Source: Peromyscus leucopus (Eukaryota > Chordata > Mammalia > Rodentia > Cricetidae). Taken from it: a DNA stretch of 64,000 bases. The position numbers were made by a program, and so were the translations under genes. The stretch's first letter is position 1, and each line of letters begins with the position of its first letter. Location: contig NC_051084.1 in the NCBI RefSeq assembly GCF_004664715.2, positions 62,447,334-62,511,333 of the forward strand, given 5' to 3'. Positions 1-10,233 of the stretch are shown here, piece by piece. Below the pieces are notes generated by a model that saw only the letters and a program-made list of their open reading frames with translations, ran no database searches and was not told the origin of the DNA.

Positions 1-3000
1 CTCATTCTGATCTATGTAAATTATGGGGGTCTTTGCCTTTAACTGTGGTGCCTGAAAATTAAATCAGTCGTATAATTAAAAAAAATAAAATGAATACTAA
101 ATTCAAAACCCCAAACCTGCATACCACTTTCCTTCCCCACAGAGATGAAAAATGTCTGACTCTTTCAGGATGCTCTGGTTTTCACCAGGACAGGCACCAC
201 TTCAAGGTTGAATTCAGGTGCTTCTGAGTTCAGAACTCTCAGGGGCTCTAAGGATGAACTGTCTACTTACAAGTTCCATTGTGCCACAAGGGGGTAGGGA
301 CGTTCTGTCTAAGTTTTTGCCATGTGCTTTTCCTAACCAAAGCTCTCTCGACAAATAAAAACAATAATAATAAGATTTAAAGAAGAAATCACTTTGAATT
401 TTAATAGATTTTAATTGAATAGATGTATGATCTACTTTTCTGCTATCATTTTTCTGATAATTAACATCTGTTCAGAGACTTCAGAATGATACTAAAGGCC
501 AACATATTGAAGGGCTGTCTTTCTAATGATCAGCAGGATAGTTCTAGAGGGCCAGAGAGGGTGACCCTGGGGTTGGAAGATTCAGTTACAAAGGAGGCCA
601 CCTTTCATTAATCTGAACAGACAGCCACAGGGCAATGTGAATGGTTCACAACTGGATTTTATCACGGCAAGTCCTTTCCATGTACACCCATTGAGAAGAA
701 TTTGGGGGAAAAAAAAACCTTAAAATCTTCTGCTCATTATGCACTTCTCTAAGAGGAAAACAAAATGACTAGATGAAAGGGAAAGCAGCTAATCCTTTAA
801 AGCATGCATTAAGAAACAGTTCACAACGTGTGCCTCTTAAGCAACATGTCTTTAAAAACTATAACCAGTTGAAGCATGCAGTAGTAAGGTAATGACATCA
901 TTTCTGGATAAGGAGTTCTTACTCAGTGCTGAGGTTGTCCAGGACACAGATCTTTGGAGGTACTCTAAGTTCTATGGGAAAACATAGCTGTGGCACTGGG
1001 GGACTTCTTCTAAGATCTCCAGCCTGAGTCTAGTTATTTACCTCCGACATATAGAACTAATAGATTCCACCTGCTGTGTGCTGGCCACCACATACCACTT
1101 TCTTCCCTGCTCCTGAAATTCTCAATGCCCAGCACCCACTGTTTATTTATTTATTTTTTCAGCTTGGAATATTTACTTATCTGTACCCAAGGAACAGACA
1201 GCTTCATTTGTCTGGTGATCTTCCACATGATGCTATTTAGCTTTCATATTAACATTTTAAAATGCTTAAAGAATCAAAACAAAGCTTCATCTACGTAATG
1301 ACTTGGGTACTGAGTCAAGCTGTACAGGGAGTCCCTGTCTCCTCTTGGTGGGGCTCAGCCATTCTGGGTGATCTGTCTGTAATAAGTGACAGATTCTGGT
1401 CCCTGTAATGGAAAAGGCTGGAGGAGAGCAGCCCAGATCCAGTACAATAGCAAGGCAGGTGCTCGGGTCGGACTCTGCTCTACCAGGAAACGACCCTGGA
1501 ATGCATGACCAATTTGGTTTCAGGACAGAATACTCCCTTTAATGGACAGAAAACACTAACCTTTTCTTTTTCCTTTTTCCTACCCTCATCCCCCCACCCT
1601 ATTGAACCCCTAGTTTCAACAAGCCCCCTTTTCATTTTAACCCTTTCAAAGGATAAAGGGCCAGCTCCAATCTGCACACCCTCTTCCATGTATTTACTGC
1701 TCTGCTAACAATCTGGGATGTGAAATGAAAATTCACTGGTCAGGAAAATATACAAATATACTCTGACTGTGGAGCATTGTGGGCTAATGGGCCATTTTCT
1801 TCTTCTAAAGTCTTGTTTTTAAGTAACTCTAAAAGGTCTGGAGTATGAAATCCCTGTAAATAAGAGGGATTCTAAAAAGAAAAATATGCTACTAGATATG
1901 AAATAGCAATGCCCCATTAAAAATGCTCATAGCCTTTTAGAGATCATGTAGCATTGAAGTCAGTATTTTAAATCTAACCTTGAGGATCTAGTCTGGAAGA
2001 AGTTGGGGGTGAAAAAACATGTTCAAAATGTATTGTACCAAAAAAATGAATTATAAGTTAAAAAATCTCCCCTTAAATAGCCTGTTAGTTTGGTAACATT
2101 TCACAATGCTAATGAAACAAAAGAGTGAATAATACTGTTAACATCCTCATTCTTTAAATGCATGTCCAGACAACAATAGACAACACTAGGTATTCCCATC
2201 CACACAAATAAGATAACAGAATACTAGTTTACTAGTATTTTAAGTACAGCATTCATCTGACTCAGTTGACAAAGCAAGATTTGAGCAGGCTTCTTGGCTT
2301 GTTTTGTATGTAACTGTGTTTAAAATGTAGTTATGTGGAGTAATATATATTAGCAGGAATAGGAGTCTCCCTTTCAGGTATTGTTGTAACTTATCTTTGA
2401 AGTTAAGCTCATTTATCATGACGAGAATAGACCCCCAAAAGTAAAAAGTACAGCAACAAGCCTAAGGCAGTGTTAGAAACTTCCAGTAGCTGTAGAAAAA
2501 AAGAAGGAGGAGGAGGAGAAGAAGAAGGAAACAGAAAAAGAAAGAAAAAAGAAAGAGGAAAAAGGGGAATAAAAGGAAAAAAGAAAAATTGAAAATGTAT
2601 TCACTATTGCACTGATAGATCTGAAAACAAGAGTTTTAATGACAGCGAATGGCAAAGAGATTTTTCTTTTAATGAACCCAAAAGCACAACTTCAGAGAGT
2701 ATCTCCCACTCCCATGCTTTGCAATCTTTGATCAATTTGTATGTGTTCTTCATTTGGGAATAGTAGTCTGTATTTTAAAGAGGGACTCCTGCAAGATAAT
2801 TTCATTTGCAACATGGTATCTTGAGAAATAATTGAAATAAAACACAGTAAGTCCATCTGTATCCATGTAGAAGCCAAAACTATGAGAGGTGCATCATGAA
2901 GTCTTCAGGAGCATGTTGCAAACTATATGTTCAGGAGAATGTGTTGCATGTGTATATGCAGCCTGTTTTCATCAATGTGTGGACACTTGTTTGTCTGCAG

Positions 3001-3815
3001 CTACAGCTTGGACAGTCTGCTCCTTTAAAGAAAGAGGAGGCGTTAGCCTATCTCTGTCCTGGTATGAGAAATGAACTCTCAGGTTTTGAAGGAAAAAAAA
3101 AAAAAAAAAAAACCTAATGAAATTAGAGGTTGCTGCTTAAATCAGAGGCAATTAAAATGCACACATTTCTTTTCCTAGAATCTGCAATTGTATTCAAAGT
3201 TAGCAATACAATGCCTGCCTGTAGGATAAATAATTTAATGGGTTTTGTGATTTGGTACTAAAAGCAAAACAAAATCCTACAGCTGTAGTCTCGTTTTTTC
3301 TCCACACTCAAACTGTTCCTTTCTTAAATTGCATATTTGGTACAATTTTTTAAAGAACAGAGTAGGTTCTGCATCTTTGAAAAACCAATTTCCTACATAA
3401 TAGGTAATTGCACATAATTACAGGAGTTTCAGAAACTGAAACAAGAAAACAAATAAGATTTCTTCCCACCTAGGTCTTTTTTTTTCCTCTTAATGATTTG
3501 AAGTAAATTGCCATTATATTCATTCACTTTTGCTCTCTATGACAAGGAATGATATACGCTGAGAATAGCAAGGAAAACCACCCTCTTGCTTTTGATATCT
3601 ACTCACTTAGCATTAGTTTCAGATTTGCTTGAACAAATCTAAGAATGGATTTTTATAAATTTCTTTCACTTTTACTTATGTTTGACAAGTGCCAGAATGC
3701 AAGGAAATGTGGTCAGGTGAGGACTCTTATATAGCGTGGGGCTGTGTTTTTAATTACTTTACTACTTCCCACTTCCACTGAAATGGGTCTTAATAATCAT
3801 TACTCTTTTTTTGTC
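1..3815. other. Unique AT-rich non-coding DNA
   Basis: I see no gene and no interspersed repeat that I can name in this stretch. The open frames present are short, unconserved in appearance and without any recognisable protein family. Landmarks are a purine tract near 2.5 kb and a run of about 20 A at 3091-3110. The poly-A could be the tail of a degraded retroposon, but the sequence before it does not resemble a SINE or L1 that I know. Confidence 0.7.
2495..2600 (+). repeat. Purine-rich (GAA/GGA/GAAA) tract
   Basis: About 100 bases of almost pure A and G on the plus strand, with GGAGGAGGAG and GAAGAAG cores grading into AAAGAAAG-type sequence. It is a low-complexity polypurine tract. Such tracts can adopt triplex structures, but nothing here shows a function. 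Confidence 0.85.
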
Positions 3816-3925
3816 ATTTTTTTTATTTTATAATTAATTTAATTTTACATATCAGCCACGGATTCCCCTGTCAGCCTTCGCCCCCCCCCCAATCCTCCCC
3901 ACCTCCTCCAAGGCAAGGTCTCCCC
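3816..3925 (-). mobile_element. L1 fragment (rodent LINE), inverted
   Basis: The segment running from a T-rich start through ATATCAGCCACGGATTCCCC to a C-rich run and CAAGGCAAGGTCTCCC matches the end of rodent, especially hamster-type, L1 elements in reverse orientation as I remember them. The C run, with 10 C near 3882-3891, is typical of this segment. It is a short truncated scrap with no reading frame. The sequence after about 3925 is not clearly L1. Confidence 0.6.
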
Positions 3926-4477
3926 TGGGAAACAATCATTTGCTCTTAGAACAAAGTGAAGACCACAACAGCATCCAGCCTCGTGACCTGAGAAAGCTTT
4001 CCAATGAGGGGATGAGAGTTTGGTCCAATGGGGAGTGAAGGGACTGTGTCTTCCAACTGCGCATTTCTTTAGGGCTGTATTGATTGATCTGGGCTTGAGT
4101 CCCAGAAAAGGTAAGATTTTGCTTTGGGAGCTTTTTGAGAGTTTTCTGGCTGGACAGAAAGACTGTTGTGTGTGCTTCTTCTACTTATAGCAAGCTGATG
4201 GCTATGTGTTTGTTTGTTGTTTGTTTGTTTTCCTGTCTGTTCTCTTTCCCTAATCAGGGCAATGCAGATTATAGAATGAACGTGCTTCAAACTTTCTACT
4301 GGGCAATCCTGTTTCTACAAGTATAAACTGAACTTATCCTATTGACTGGGTAAATAAATCTAGATGGATTGTCCCTAAGCCTGCATAGGCAAAATTGTCT
4401 GTTTCTCAAATTCCAGGGGAGAATATTAGAGTAGGTAGTTGGTTTTTTAAAACAACTAATGGGTTGTTTGTTACATA
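3926..4477. other. Unique non-coding DNA
   Basis: No gene is recognisable. It contains a short TTTG-type simple repeat at about 4205-4232. Frames in both directions here are short and overlap this low-complexity DNA. Confidence 0.6.
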
Positions 4478-4677
4478 TAAGGTGCATCTTTTGTTTTGTT
4501 TGTTTGTTTTTTTTGTTTTTCAAGACAGGGTTTCTCTGTATAGTTTTGGTGCCTGTCCTGGATCTCGCTCTATAGACTAGACTGGCCTCGAACTCACAGA
4601 GATCCACCTGGCTCTTCTTTCCAAGTGCTGGGATTAAAGATGTGTGCCACCACAGCCTGGCTTAAGGTGCATCTTTT
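4478..4677 (-). mobile_element. B1 SINE with 15-bp target-site duplication
   Basis: A nearly full-length B1 (7SL-derived, Alu-like SINE) lies in reverse orientation at about 4519-4661. Its T-rich tail lies on the left, and the body shows CAAGACAGGGTTTCTCTGTA, GGCCTCGAACTCACAGAGAT and AGTGCTGGGATTAAAG. The flanks carry a perfect 15-bp direct repeat, TAAGGTGCATCTTTT, at 4478-4492 and 4663-4677. This is direct evidence of L1-mediated insertion. The TTTTGTTTG-rich tail has expanded. The element has the internal Pol III promoter ancestry of its family, but there is no sign that it is transcribed. Confidence 0.95.
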
Positions 4678-5244
4678 ATGCTGAATTCAAAGTTATTTCT
4701 TTTCCTTCTATAACCCTTGGCATACAGTGGCATTTGAAATGAAAAAAATGTACAAACATGAGGTGTGTATTTTTTTCTTGATCTCAGGCTTAACAATTAT
4801 TATAATTGAAATAAATGTATCAAGTAAAATCCATTACTGAAGCCATTATTTTGTTTAGGATGCATTGTGGATGCTGGCAATTCCATATCCATGTATTCCT
4901 GTGGGGATAGAAGTAAAGCAAATGCTCTTAGTGTGACCATGAATATCATAGTTAGAGTCTGTGGTTCTCATAGACATATAAATGATTCCACAAACAAAAA
5001 GGAAGGCAGGGCAGGAAGGCAGGGATCATGATGGCGCCAGTAGTTCAACTACAGGAAACTTCCAGTATCAAAAAAAAAAAAAAAAATCAGTGTAATTGCT
5101 CCCATTTTTCTGATGTCAATGGCAGCTCAGATTCAACCAGGCCAGAGCTGAAACAGGAAATCAGCACTTGAAGGAGGTGGGTAGGAAGAAAAAAAAACTG
5201 TCTTACATGTGAACAACTTAGATGACCTCCTCAAATGCTGGGGA
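4678..5244. other. Unique non-coding DNA with a poly-A run
   Basis: No gene or identifiable interspersed repeat. A run of about 18 A occurs near 5070-5087. The preceding 60 bases could be the remnant of a retroposed tail, but I cannot assign them. Confidence 0.6.
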
Positions 5245-5638
5245 TGTCTTTCTGTATCCTGTGAATATCTGTTGTTCCCATTGATTAATAAATAAGCTGC
5301 TTTGGCCTATAGCAAGGCAGTTAGAGGCAGGTGGGAAATCCAAGGAGAGAGACAGGGAAGAAGAAAGGAGAGGCAGGAGAGACGCCAGCCTGCCTCCCAA
5401 GGAACAACATACTCACAGACCAGTAAGCCACAAAACATGTGGCAAAACATAGATTATTAGAAATGGGTTAATTTAAGATATAAGAGCCAGCTAGCAAGAG
5501 GCCCGCCATAAGCCATACAGTTTGTAAATACTATAAGCCTCTGTGTGTTTACTTGGGTCCAAGTGGCTGTGGGACCATGGGTGAGAGATTTGTCTGGACC
5601 ATCGGGGGCTGGGTGGACCCCAGAAACTTCCCACTACA
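5245..5638 (+). mobile_element. Solo-LTR-like element, copy 1 of a rodent family
   Basis: This 394-bp segment starts with TG and ends with CA. It contains a promoter/polyadenylation-like AATAAATAAGC near 5287 and ends in the stretch ATAAGCCTCTGTGTGTTTAC at 5533-5552. The same ordered motifs recur at 25045-25444 (TTGATAAATAA, GGCAGGAAGT or GGCAGGTGGG, TTAATTTAAG, TAAGAGC, the ATAAGCCTCTGTG block, GAGATTTGTCT). From memory this is an abundant muroid, especially cricetid, repeat that I would place among solo LTRs of class II-like endogenous retroviruses. There is no internal region or coding sequence. No convincing target-site duplication is visible, so the exact ends are uncertain. Confidence 0.6.
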
Positions 5639-5659
5639 CTCAAACACATCACTTAAAAA

Positions 5660-5768
5660 ATTCACAGTTGTGATAGCAAAGCCCATAATCACAACACTTG
5701 GGATATTGAGGGAGGCAGAGCAGGAATTCAATACACAGTGAGCTGTTGTCTAAAATAACAATGGAATG
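5660..5768 (+). mobile_element. Old B1-type SINE remnant
   Basis: The order TGATAGCAAAGCCCATAATC, ACACTTGGGATATTGAGGGAGGCAGAGCAGGA, then CACAGTGAGCTGTTGTCTAAA follows an early B1/proto-B1 consensus with many substitutions. It is immature and truncated on its right arm. It lies only 20 bases after the LTR-like element. Confidence 0.65.
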
Positions 5769-6009
5769 ACTCTTTGCCTCATGTCTCTCAATTTCAATGT
5801 GCTGTTGCTAGTAAATGCAGCTCTACTGTTCATAATAAAATGCTTGTACCGATATACTAAGTCTATATGAAGGCTCTTTCTAGTATTCTACATGATAGTG
5901 GGGACATATGACTTAAGAATTTTCCCACTATGCTTTGGTGAAGGAAATACCTACCTTCTACTATGCTGTGAGGTTTTGTGTATCTCTTCAATTCTTCTCA
6001 AGCCAGCTT

Positions 6010-6053
6010 AAAACAAACAAACAAACAAACAAACAAAAAACAAACCAAAAGAA
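6010..6053 (+). repeat. (CAAA)n simple repeat
   Basis: Six or more tandem CAAA units followed by A-rich sequence. It generates a poly-lysine/asparagine/threonine open frame that should not be taken for a protein. Confidence 0.9.
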
Positions 6054-6079
6054 GAAACTTTTAAAGTTTTTTACAAAGA

Positions 6080-6352
6080 ATTTTTTTATGCTTTTATTTA
6101 TTCATTTTGGTGAGTGGGGATCACTGATGTCATGGCACCCCACTACATTTTTACTCTTTATGTGCACGTGTGTAGCCACACGTGTCATGGCAGCCTATTA
6201 CATTTTCACTCTTTATTTTATGTGCATATGTGGCCACACATGTCATGGCACCCATGTGGAGGCCAAGGAACAACTTGCTGGAATCAGTTTTCTCCTTCTT
6301 CTATGTGGGTTCCTCGGATTGAATTCAAGTCGTTAGGCTAGGTATAGCATCC
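6080..6352 (-). mobile_element. B3 SINE with internal tandem duplication
   Basis: Reverse orientation B3-type SINE (tRNA-derived, B2 superfamily). The recognisable portion is GTGGAGGCCAAGGAACAACTTGCTGGAATC at 6253-6282, followed by TTCTCCTTCTTCTATGTGGGTTCC and AATTCAAGTCGTTAGGCTAGG. The left part is altered: a unit starting TCATGGC occurs at 6130, 6185 and 6243, giving two diverged tandem units of 55 and 58 bp that contain ACTCTTTATGTGCA-like sequence and CCACACGTG or CCACACATG. The longest open frame in the window (133 residues, plus strand) runs through this duplication and is not a gene. Confidence 0.8.
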
Positions 6353-6944
6353 CCCGATACTGAACCCAGCTTATGAAACTGTGGGTCATGATCCAGTATG
6401 GGATGGTGGAATTGAATGTTGGGGGCAGACGAAACTTTTGGCAGCAAGCAGTAAAAAGTTTCTAAATGAACAACTACCAAAAAATAATTTAAATGCAAAT
6501 TCCTAATGAATCAAATGTTCCTCTGACAGTGCTCATACATGTTGTATCATCCTTCACCAAGGCGATGCATTTGAATGCAGAACACATACACTATAAACTA
6601 CACATACCATCATGCCACATAATCCCAAATAAAATGCCTGAAATAATCTTGGTTCAGATTTGAAACAATTGCATAGTATCTATCTCAGTGTTTTTACCAT
6701 ACACAGAAATTTGATTATTCTCAACAACAAAAACCAAAAAAAAAAAAAAAACTATGACAATTTAATTACAGAAAACAGATTTTTAGTATTTTTCTATTAT
6801 TCCTCATAATCAAAGTATGAAATCAGTGTATGCTTAAATTATATTATATGAGAATTCTGGATATTTAAAATTGCCAATTGAAATACTGACTTAAATTTCA
6901 TAAAAAACAGTAAACAAATTTTGACTTGAAATTAGGACATCCTA
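6353..6944. other. Unique AT-rich non-coding DNA
   Basis: Nothing recognisable apart from a run of about 17 A at 6736-6752. No open frame of interest. Confidence 0.6.
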
Positions 6945-7125
6945 GGCTCAGTGTGCTGGGCTCTGCTGACTTCCCTTGGGAGACCTCTATTTGGGGGGAT
7001 GTGGGGATGCAAGGTGGCTAGGGAAAGAGGGCTGGGGTGGGAGGATGGAGGAGGGGGATCTGTGGATAGTATGTGGAGTGAGTAGAAAATTTCTTAAAAA
7101 AGAAAAATGAAAGAAAAAAAAAGAA
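6945..7125 (+). mobile_element. L1 3' end fragment
   Basis: The order GCTCAGTGTGCTGGGCTCTGCTGACTTCCC, GGGAGACCTC, a G-rich stretch GGGGATCTGTGG, then TATGTGGAGTGAGTAGAAAATTTCTT and a mixed A-rich tail matches the terminal 3' UTR of rodent L1. The G-rich polypurine segment before the tail is characteristic of L1 3' UTRs. It is strongly 5'-truncated (about 180 bp) and in plus orientation. Confidence 0.75.
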
Positions 7126-7497
7126 ATTATGACAGCATTTCTAACAGTTTCTAAATTCTCCTAAACATACTCCTACCATTTGGGGGTATGTACACAGTAT
7201 TCTCAGTTTCAATGATTAGAAAATTAAAGTATCAATCAATCCTAAAGCATTCCCCAAATGCTCTACATCTGGCAATATAACTATTGAGTCAAGATTTAAT
7301 TATTTTAAATATTTTTTTAATTATGTGTCTGTGTCTTTGTTCTTATCCATGTCTGTGCCAATGCATGTATCTGTGTATGTGAGTACAGGTACCCATGGAT
7401 GTATCCAGTGGTGTTGGATGTCCCAGGATTTGGAGTTACAAGTAGTTTTCAAAACATAAATAAGTTATATTCTGTGGTTTTGCATATGCCCTCACAA
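7126..7497. other. Unique non-coding DNA
   Basis: No gene or repeat identified. The stretch includes ATTATGTGTCTGTGTCTTTG and similar TG-rich low-complexity sequence near 7320-7400, possibly a decayed B2/B3 tail. Confidence 0.5.
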
Positions 7498-7602
7498 CCG
7501 TTTCCTCCTCATCCTCTTCTTTCTTCTCCTCCTCTCCCTCCTCCTTCTTCCTCCTCCTCCTTCCTCTTCTCATTCCTTCTCTTCCTCCTCCCCCTCCTTT
7601 GT
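7498..7602 (+). repeat. Pyrimidine-rich (TCC/TTC)n tract
   Basis: About 100 bases almost entirely C and T, built of TCC, TTC and TCCTCC units. The opposite strand reads as a glutamate/glycine/arginine-rich open frame, which is an artefact of the low-complexity sequence. Confidence 0.9.
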
Positions 7603-7611
7603 TTTCTTCTT

Positions 7612-7817
7612 TTAAAATTGTGTTTGTGTGAGTATTATGCATGTCTATGCAGAGCTTGCATGCCTAGTGCCCCCACAGACTAGAAGACAGCATCAGATTC
7701 CCTGGGAGTGGGGTTATAAATGGTTGTGAACTTCCATGGGAATACTGGCAGTCAGACCCAGGTCCTCTAGAAGAGTACCCAATGCTCTTGACCACTGAGC
7801 TATCTCTACTGCCCCTA
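7612..7817 (-). mobile_element. B2/B3 SINE
   Basis: Reverse orientation copy with GTATTATGCATGTCTATGCA, CAGATTCCCTGGGAGTGGGGTTATA, ATGGTTGTGAAC, CAGACCCAGGTCCTCTAGAAGAG, CCAATGCTCTTGACCACTGAGCTATCTCT. The last block is the complement of the tRNA-derived head with its Pol III box A and B ancestry. It is nearly full length and moderately diverged. Confidence 0.9.
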
Positions 7818-7852
7818 TAATTTGTTTTACTTAATTCTTCCAGACAGCATTA

Positions 7853-7899
<47 letters not shown>
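7853..7899 (+). repeat. (AC)n microsatellite
   Basis: About 22 uninterrupted AC units, followed by a few ACCACC units. It follows the B2 element by 36 bases. Confidence 0.97.
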
Positions 7900-7905
<6 letters not shown>

Positions 7906-8382
7906 TACCACCACCACCAACAGCATACAGTTATAGCTATTAAGCATGATGATGTTATGTTTTCTCATATGCCATGCAATATTTTACATAATTTGAGAAC
8001 TTAACAATGTAGGCTGAAGTGTTAAGTATCGGAAGGAAGTTCAGCAAATTAGCCAAGGATGGACTAGAATATGTTTTTTGTAAATTAAATTTATACCTCC
8101 ACACCAGGCAATTAATGCATCTTCCCTGGTTGTGTTTGTACTACAGTGGCAGATGATGGTTGAAACAGTTTCTACAGCATGCATTTATCATCTGGCTCAT
8201 TACATAAAATGACTCCTAACTTAGATGGTGACTTCCATTCTCCATTCATGAACTTTAACCCACACATTGTGAGTTCTGAACTCTCACCACCTCACCACTC
8301 ACAGAATTAAAGTTAACTGCATTGATAGCAATGTGATCAGCAGTAGCACCTTATAGGATCCTTATGGAGACTCCTTTTTTGT
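7900..8382. other. Unique non-coding DNA
   Basis: No gene or repeat recognised. Confidence 0.55.
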
Positions 8383-8535
8383 TTATTTTTGTTTGCTTAT
8401 TTTGAGACAGTATCTCATTATGTACTTCAGGCTAGTCTCAAATGAACTATAAAGTCAATAGTAGCCTTGACCTTGAGATCCTCCTGCCTGGATAAATACA
8501 AGAATTATAGGAATACACCACTATACCAGCTCTTC
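8383..8535 (-). mobile_element. Old B1-type SINE
   Basis: Reverse orientation. T-rich start, then TTTTGAGACAGTATCTCATTATG, GGCTAGTCTCAAATGAACTATAAAG, CTTGACCTTGAGATCCTCCTGCCT, and ACAAGAATTATAGGAATACACCACTATACCAGCTC. All B1 landmarks are present but heavily substituted, so it is an early insertion, much older than the copies at 47-57 kb. Confidence 0.8.
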
Positions 8536-9273
8536 CATAAACTCTCAGCTGAAAGTGAGGGTAGGGTTATTACATGCTTCTCAGCTTGCTTGGAGATTAT
8601 ACACCCTGTTCTCTCACTCTTTTTAGACAGCTGACAGGAAAAATCTAATTGCCTCAATTCTAATTCTGTAACTTGATGTTTATGCTGCCAGATGTCACTA
8701 TATAAATTATTACAAGAGTGAATAACAGATATTTGTATTTGAGATCTTATCTCAGATATAGAAGATTCTGGGAGATATGATAAAGGTCAGGTTGGAGAAC
8801 AGAAATGAAGGAATTCAGCTTTCATAAATGCCATACATTAATAGAGTTAATAGAGTTCATGTCATTATAATGAAATCGTCTTCCCCTTCCAAATAATGCT
8901 TATTGTTCTTAGGCTTCTTAAAAGTAACACATGGAAATCCAAAAATAAATTAAACCACATATTGTGTTTGCTTTTCTAGACAGTAAATTGTGGTTTATGT
9001 ATCACAGTTAAAGCATGTACTCACCTTTGGTAGAAACAGATATGCGTGTTTGTATACATGGGCTAAAGTCAAGTATTAAGATTGATGTCTTTGCTCTCAT
9101 AAAACCTTGAACTGTAATACATTATTGTGAACTCCTGGAAGAAAGACATAGGTCAAGAAATAGGTGGAGACTTGTACTCACTTTCAACATGTGTTGTCTA
9201 GATCTGCAGAACAGGTATGGATACAATGAAAACACATTCATTGTGGTTGATGAATGAAACAGTTTAAATATAG
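8536..9273. other. Unique AT-rich non-coding DNA
   Basis: No gene or repeat recognised. Confidence 0.55.
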
Positions 9274-9637
9274 TGTCCTAGTCAGGGTTCTATTGCTGTG
9301 AAGAGACACCATGACCATGGCAACTCTTATAAAGGAAAATATTTAATTGGAGCTGGCTTTCAATTCAGAGGGTTAGTCCATTATTGACATGAAGGAAAAC
9401 ATGCAGCACACAGTAAGACATGCTACTGGAGAGGTGGCTGTGAGTTCTACATCTAGATTCACAGGTACAAGGAAGTGACAGTGACCCTGGACATGGCTTG
9501 AGCATCTGAGACCTCAAAGTCAATCCCCTAGTGACACACCTCCTCTGGAAGAGCCACACCTACTCCAGTAAGATTACAAAGCCTAATAGTGCAGTCCCGG
9601 TAGGCCTATGGGGGCCATTTTTATTCCAACCATCACA
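9274..9637 (-). mobile_element. ORR1-type MaLR solo LTR, first of a pair
   Basis: On the minus strand this reads from TG at 9637 to CA at 9274. The plus strand begins TGTCCTAGTCAGGGTTCTAT and continues GCTGTGAAGAGACACCATGACC, AACTCTTATAAAGGAAAATATTTAATTGG, AGTGACACACCTCC, AGAGCCACACCTACTCC and AATAGTGCAGTCCC. These are the landmarks of the rodent ORR1 LTR (ERVL-MaLR). The AATTAAAT block and the 5' TG..CA 3' ends are kept. No internal retroviral region is present. A second copy of the same family and strand starts 235 bases downstream. Confidence 0.85.
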
Positions 9638-9872
9638 TGTAAGATTAATATTCTTGCATTCAAGCCTTCATCTTCAGTACTATCTATACCCATTAGATCA
9701 TGTGACCTTGACTTGTGTTATTCCCATTCCTCAGTTGGAGGTATGGGAAGTGGTAAAAGTATTTTTTAAAAGAGGAAAGGTAGAAGGTAATAGAGGAGGC
9801 GGATTTGTCAAAACCAGATATTATAGAGATATGAGCATAGGTCTGGGTGGTTTCCTGAGTGCTAGCACCCCC
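9638..9872. other. Spacer between two ORR1 LTRs
   Basis: Unique sequence of 235 bases with no similarity that I can see to a MaLR internal region. It separates two LTRs in the same orientation. Confidence 0.5.
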
Positions 9873-10212
9873 TGTCTTATTTAAGGTTTCTATTGCTGTG
9901 AAGACACACAATGAAAATAGTGACTCTTATAAAGGAAAATATTTAATTGGGGTTGCTCACTTACAGTTCAGAGGAACAGTCCATTACCTTCATGGTGAGA
10001 CATGGTGGCATGCAGACAGTCACAGTGCTGGAGAAGTAGCTGAAATTCCTAAATCTTACAAGCAACAGGAAGTGGTCTGAGGCACTGGGATATAAATGAG
10101 ACCTCAAAGCACACCTCCACAGTGACACACTTCCTCCAACAAGGCCATAACTACTACAACAAAGCCACACCTCCCAATAGTGCCCCTCCCTTTGGAAACC
10201 ATTTTTTTCAAC
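9873..10212 (-). mobile_element. ORR1-type MaLR solo LTR, second of a pair
   Basis: Same family as 9274-9637 and in the same orientation. It shows GGTTTCTATTGCTGTGAAGAC, ACTCTTATAAAGGAAAATATTTAATTGGGG, TCAGAGGAACAGTCCATTACC, CAGTGACACACTTCCTCCAACAAGGCC, and CCACACCTCCCAATAGTGCCCCTCCC. The distal end runs into C-rich and CA-rich low-complexity sequence at 10213-10232, so the exact end is blurred. The AACTCTTATAAAGGAAAATATTTAATTGG block is almost identical in the two copies, while the middle parts differ, which argues for two insertions and not a recent duplication. Confidence 0.85.
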
Positions 10213-10233
10213 CCCCCCCCCCACACACACACT
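10213..10233 (+). repeat. Poly-C/(CA)n low-complexity run
   Basis: A run of about 11 C followed by five CA units at the distal end of an ORR1 LTR. Confidence 0.8.

Noticed and set aside
2473..2655. Ser/Phe-rich minus-strand frame
   Set aside because: Produced by the polypurine tract on the opposite strand.
5935..6336. 133-residue open frame on the plus strand, the longest in the window
   Set aside because: It runs through a (CAAA)n repeat and the tandem-duplicated inverted B3 SINE, so it is an accident of repeat sequence.
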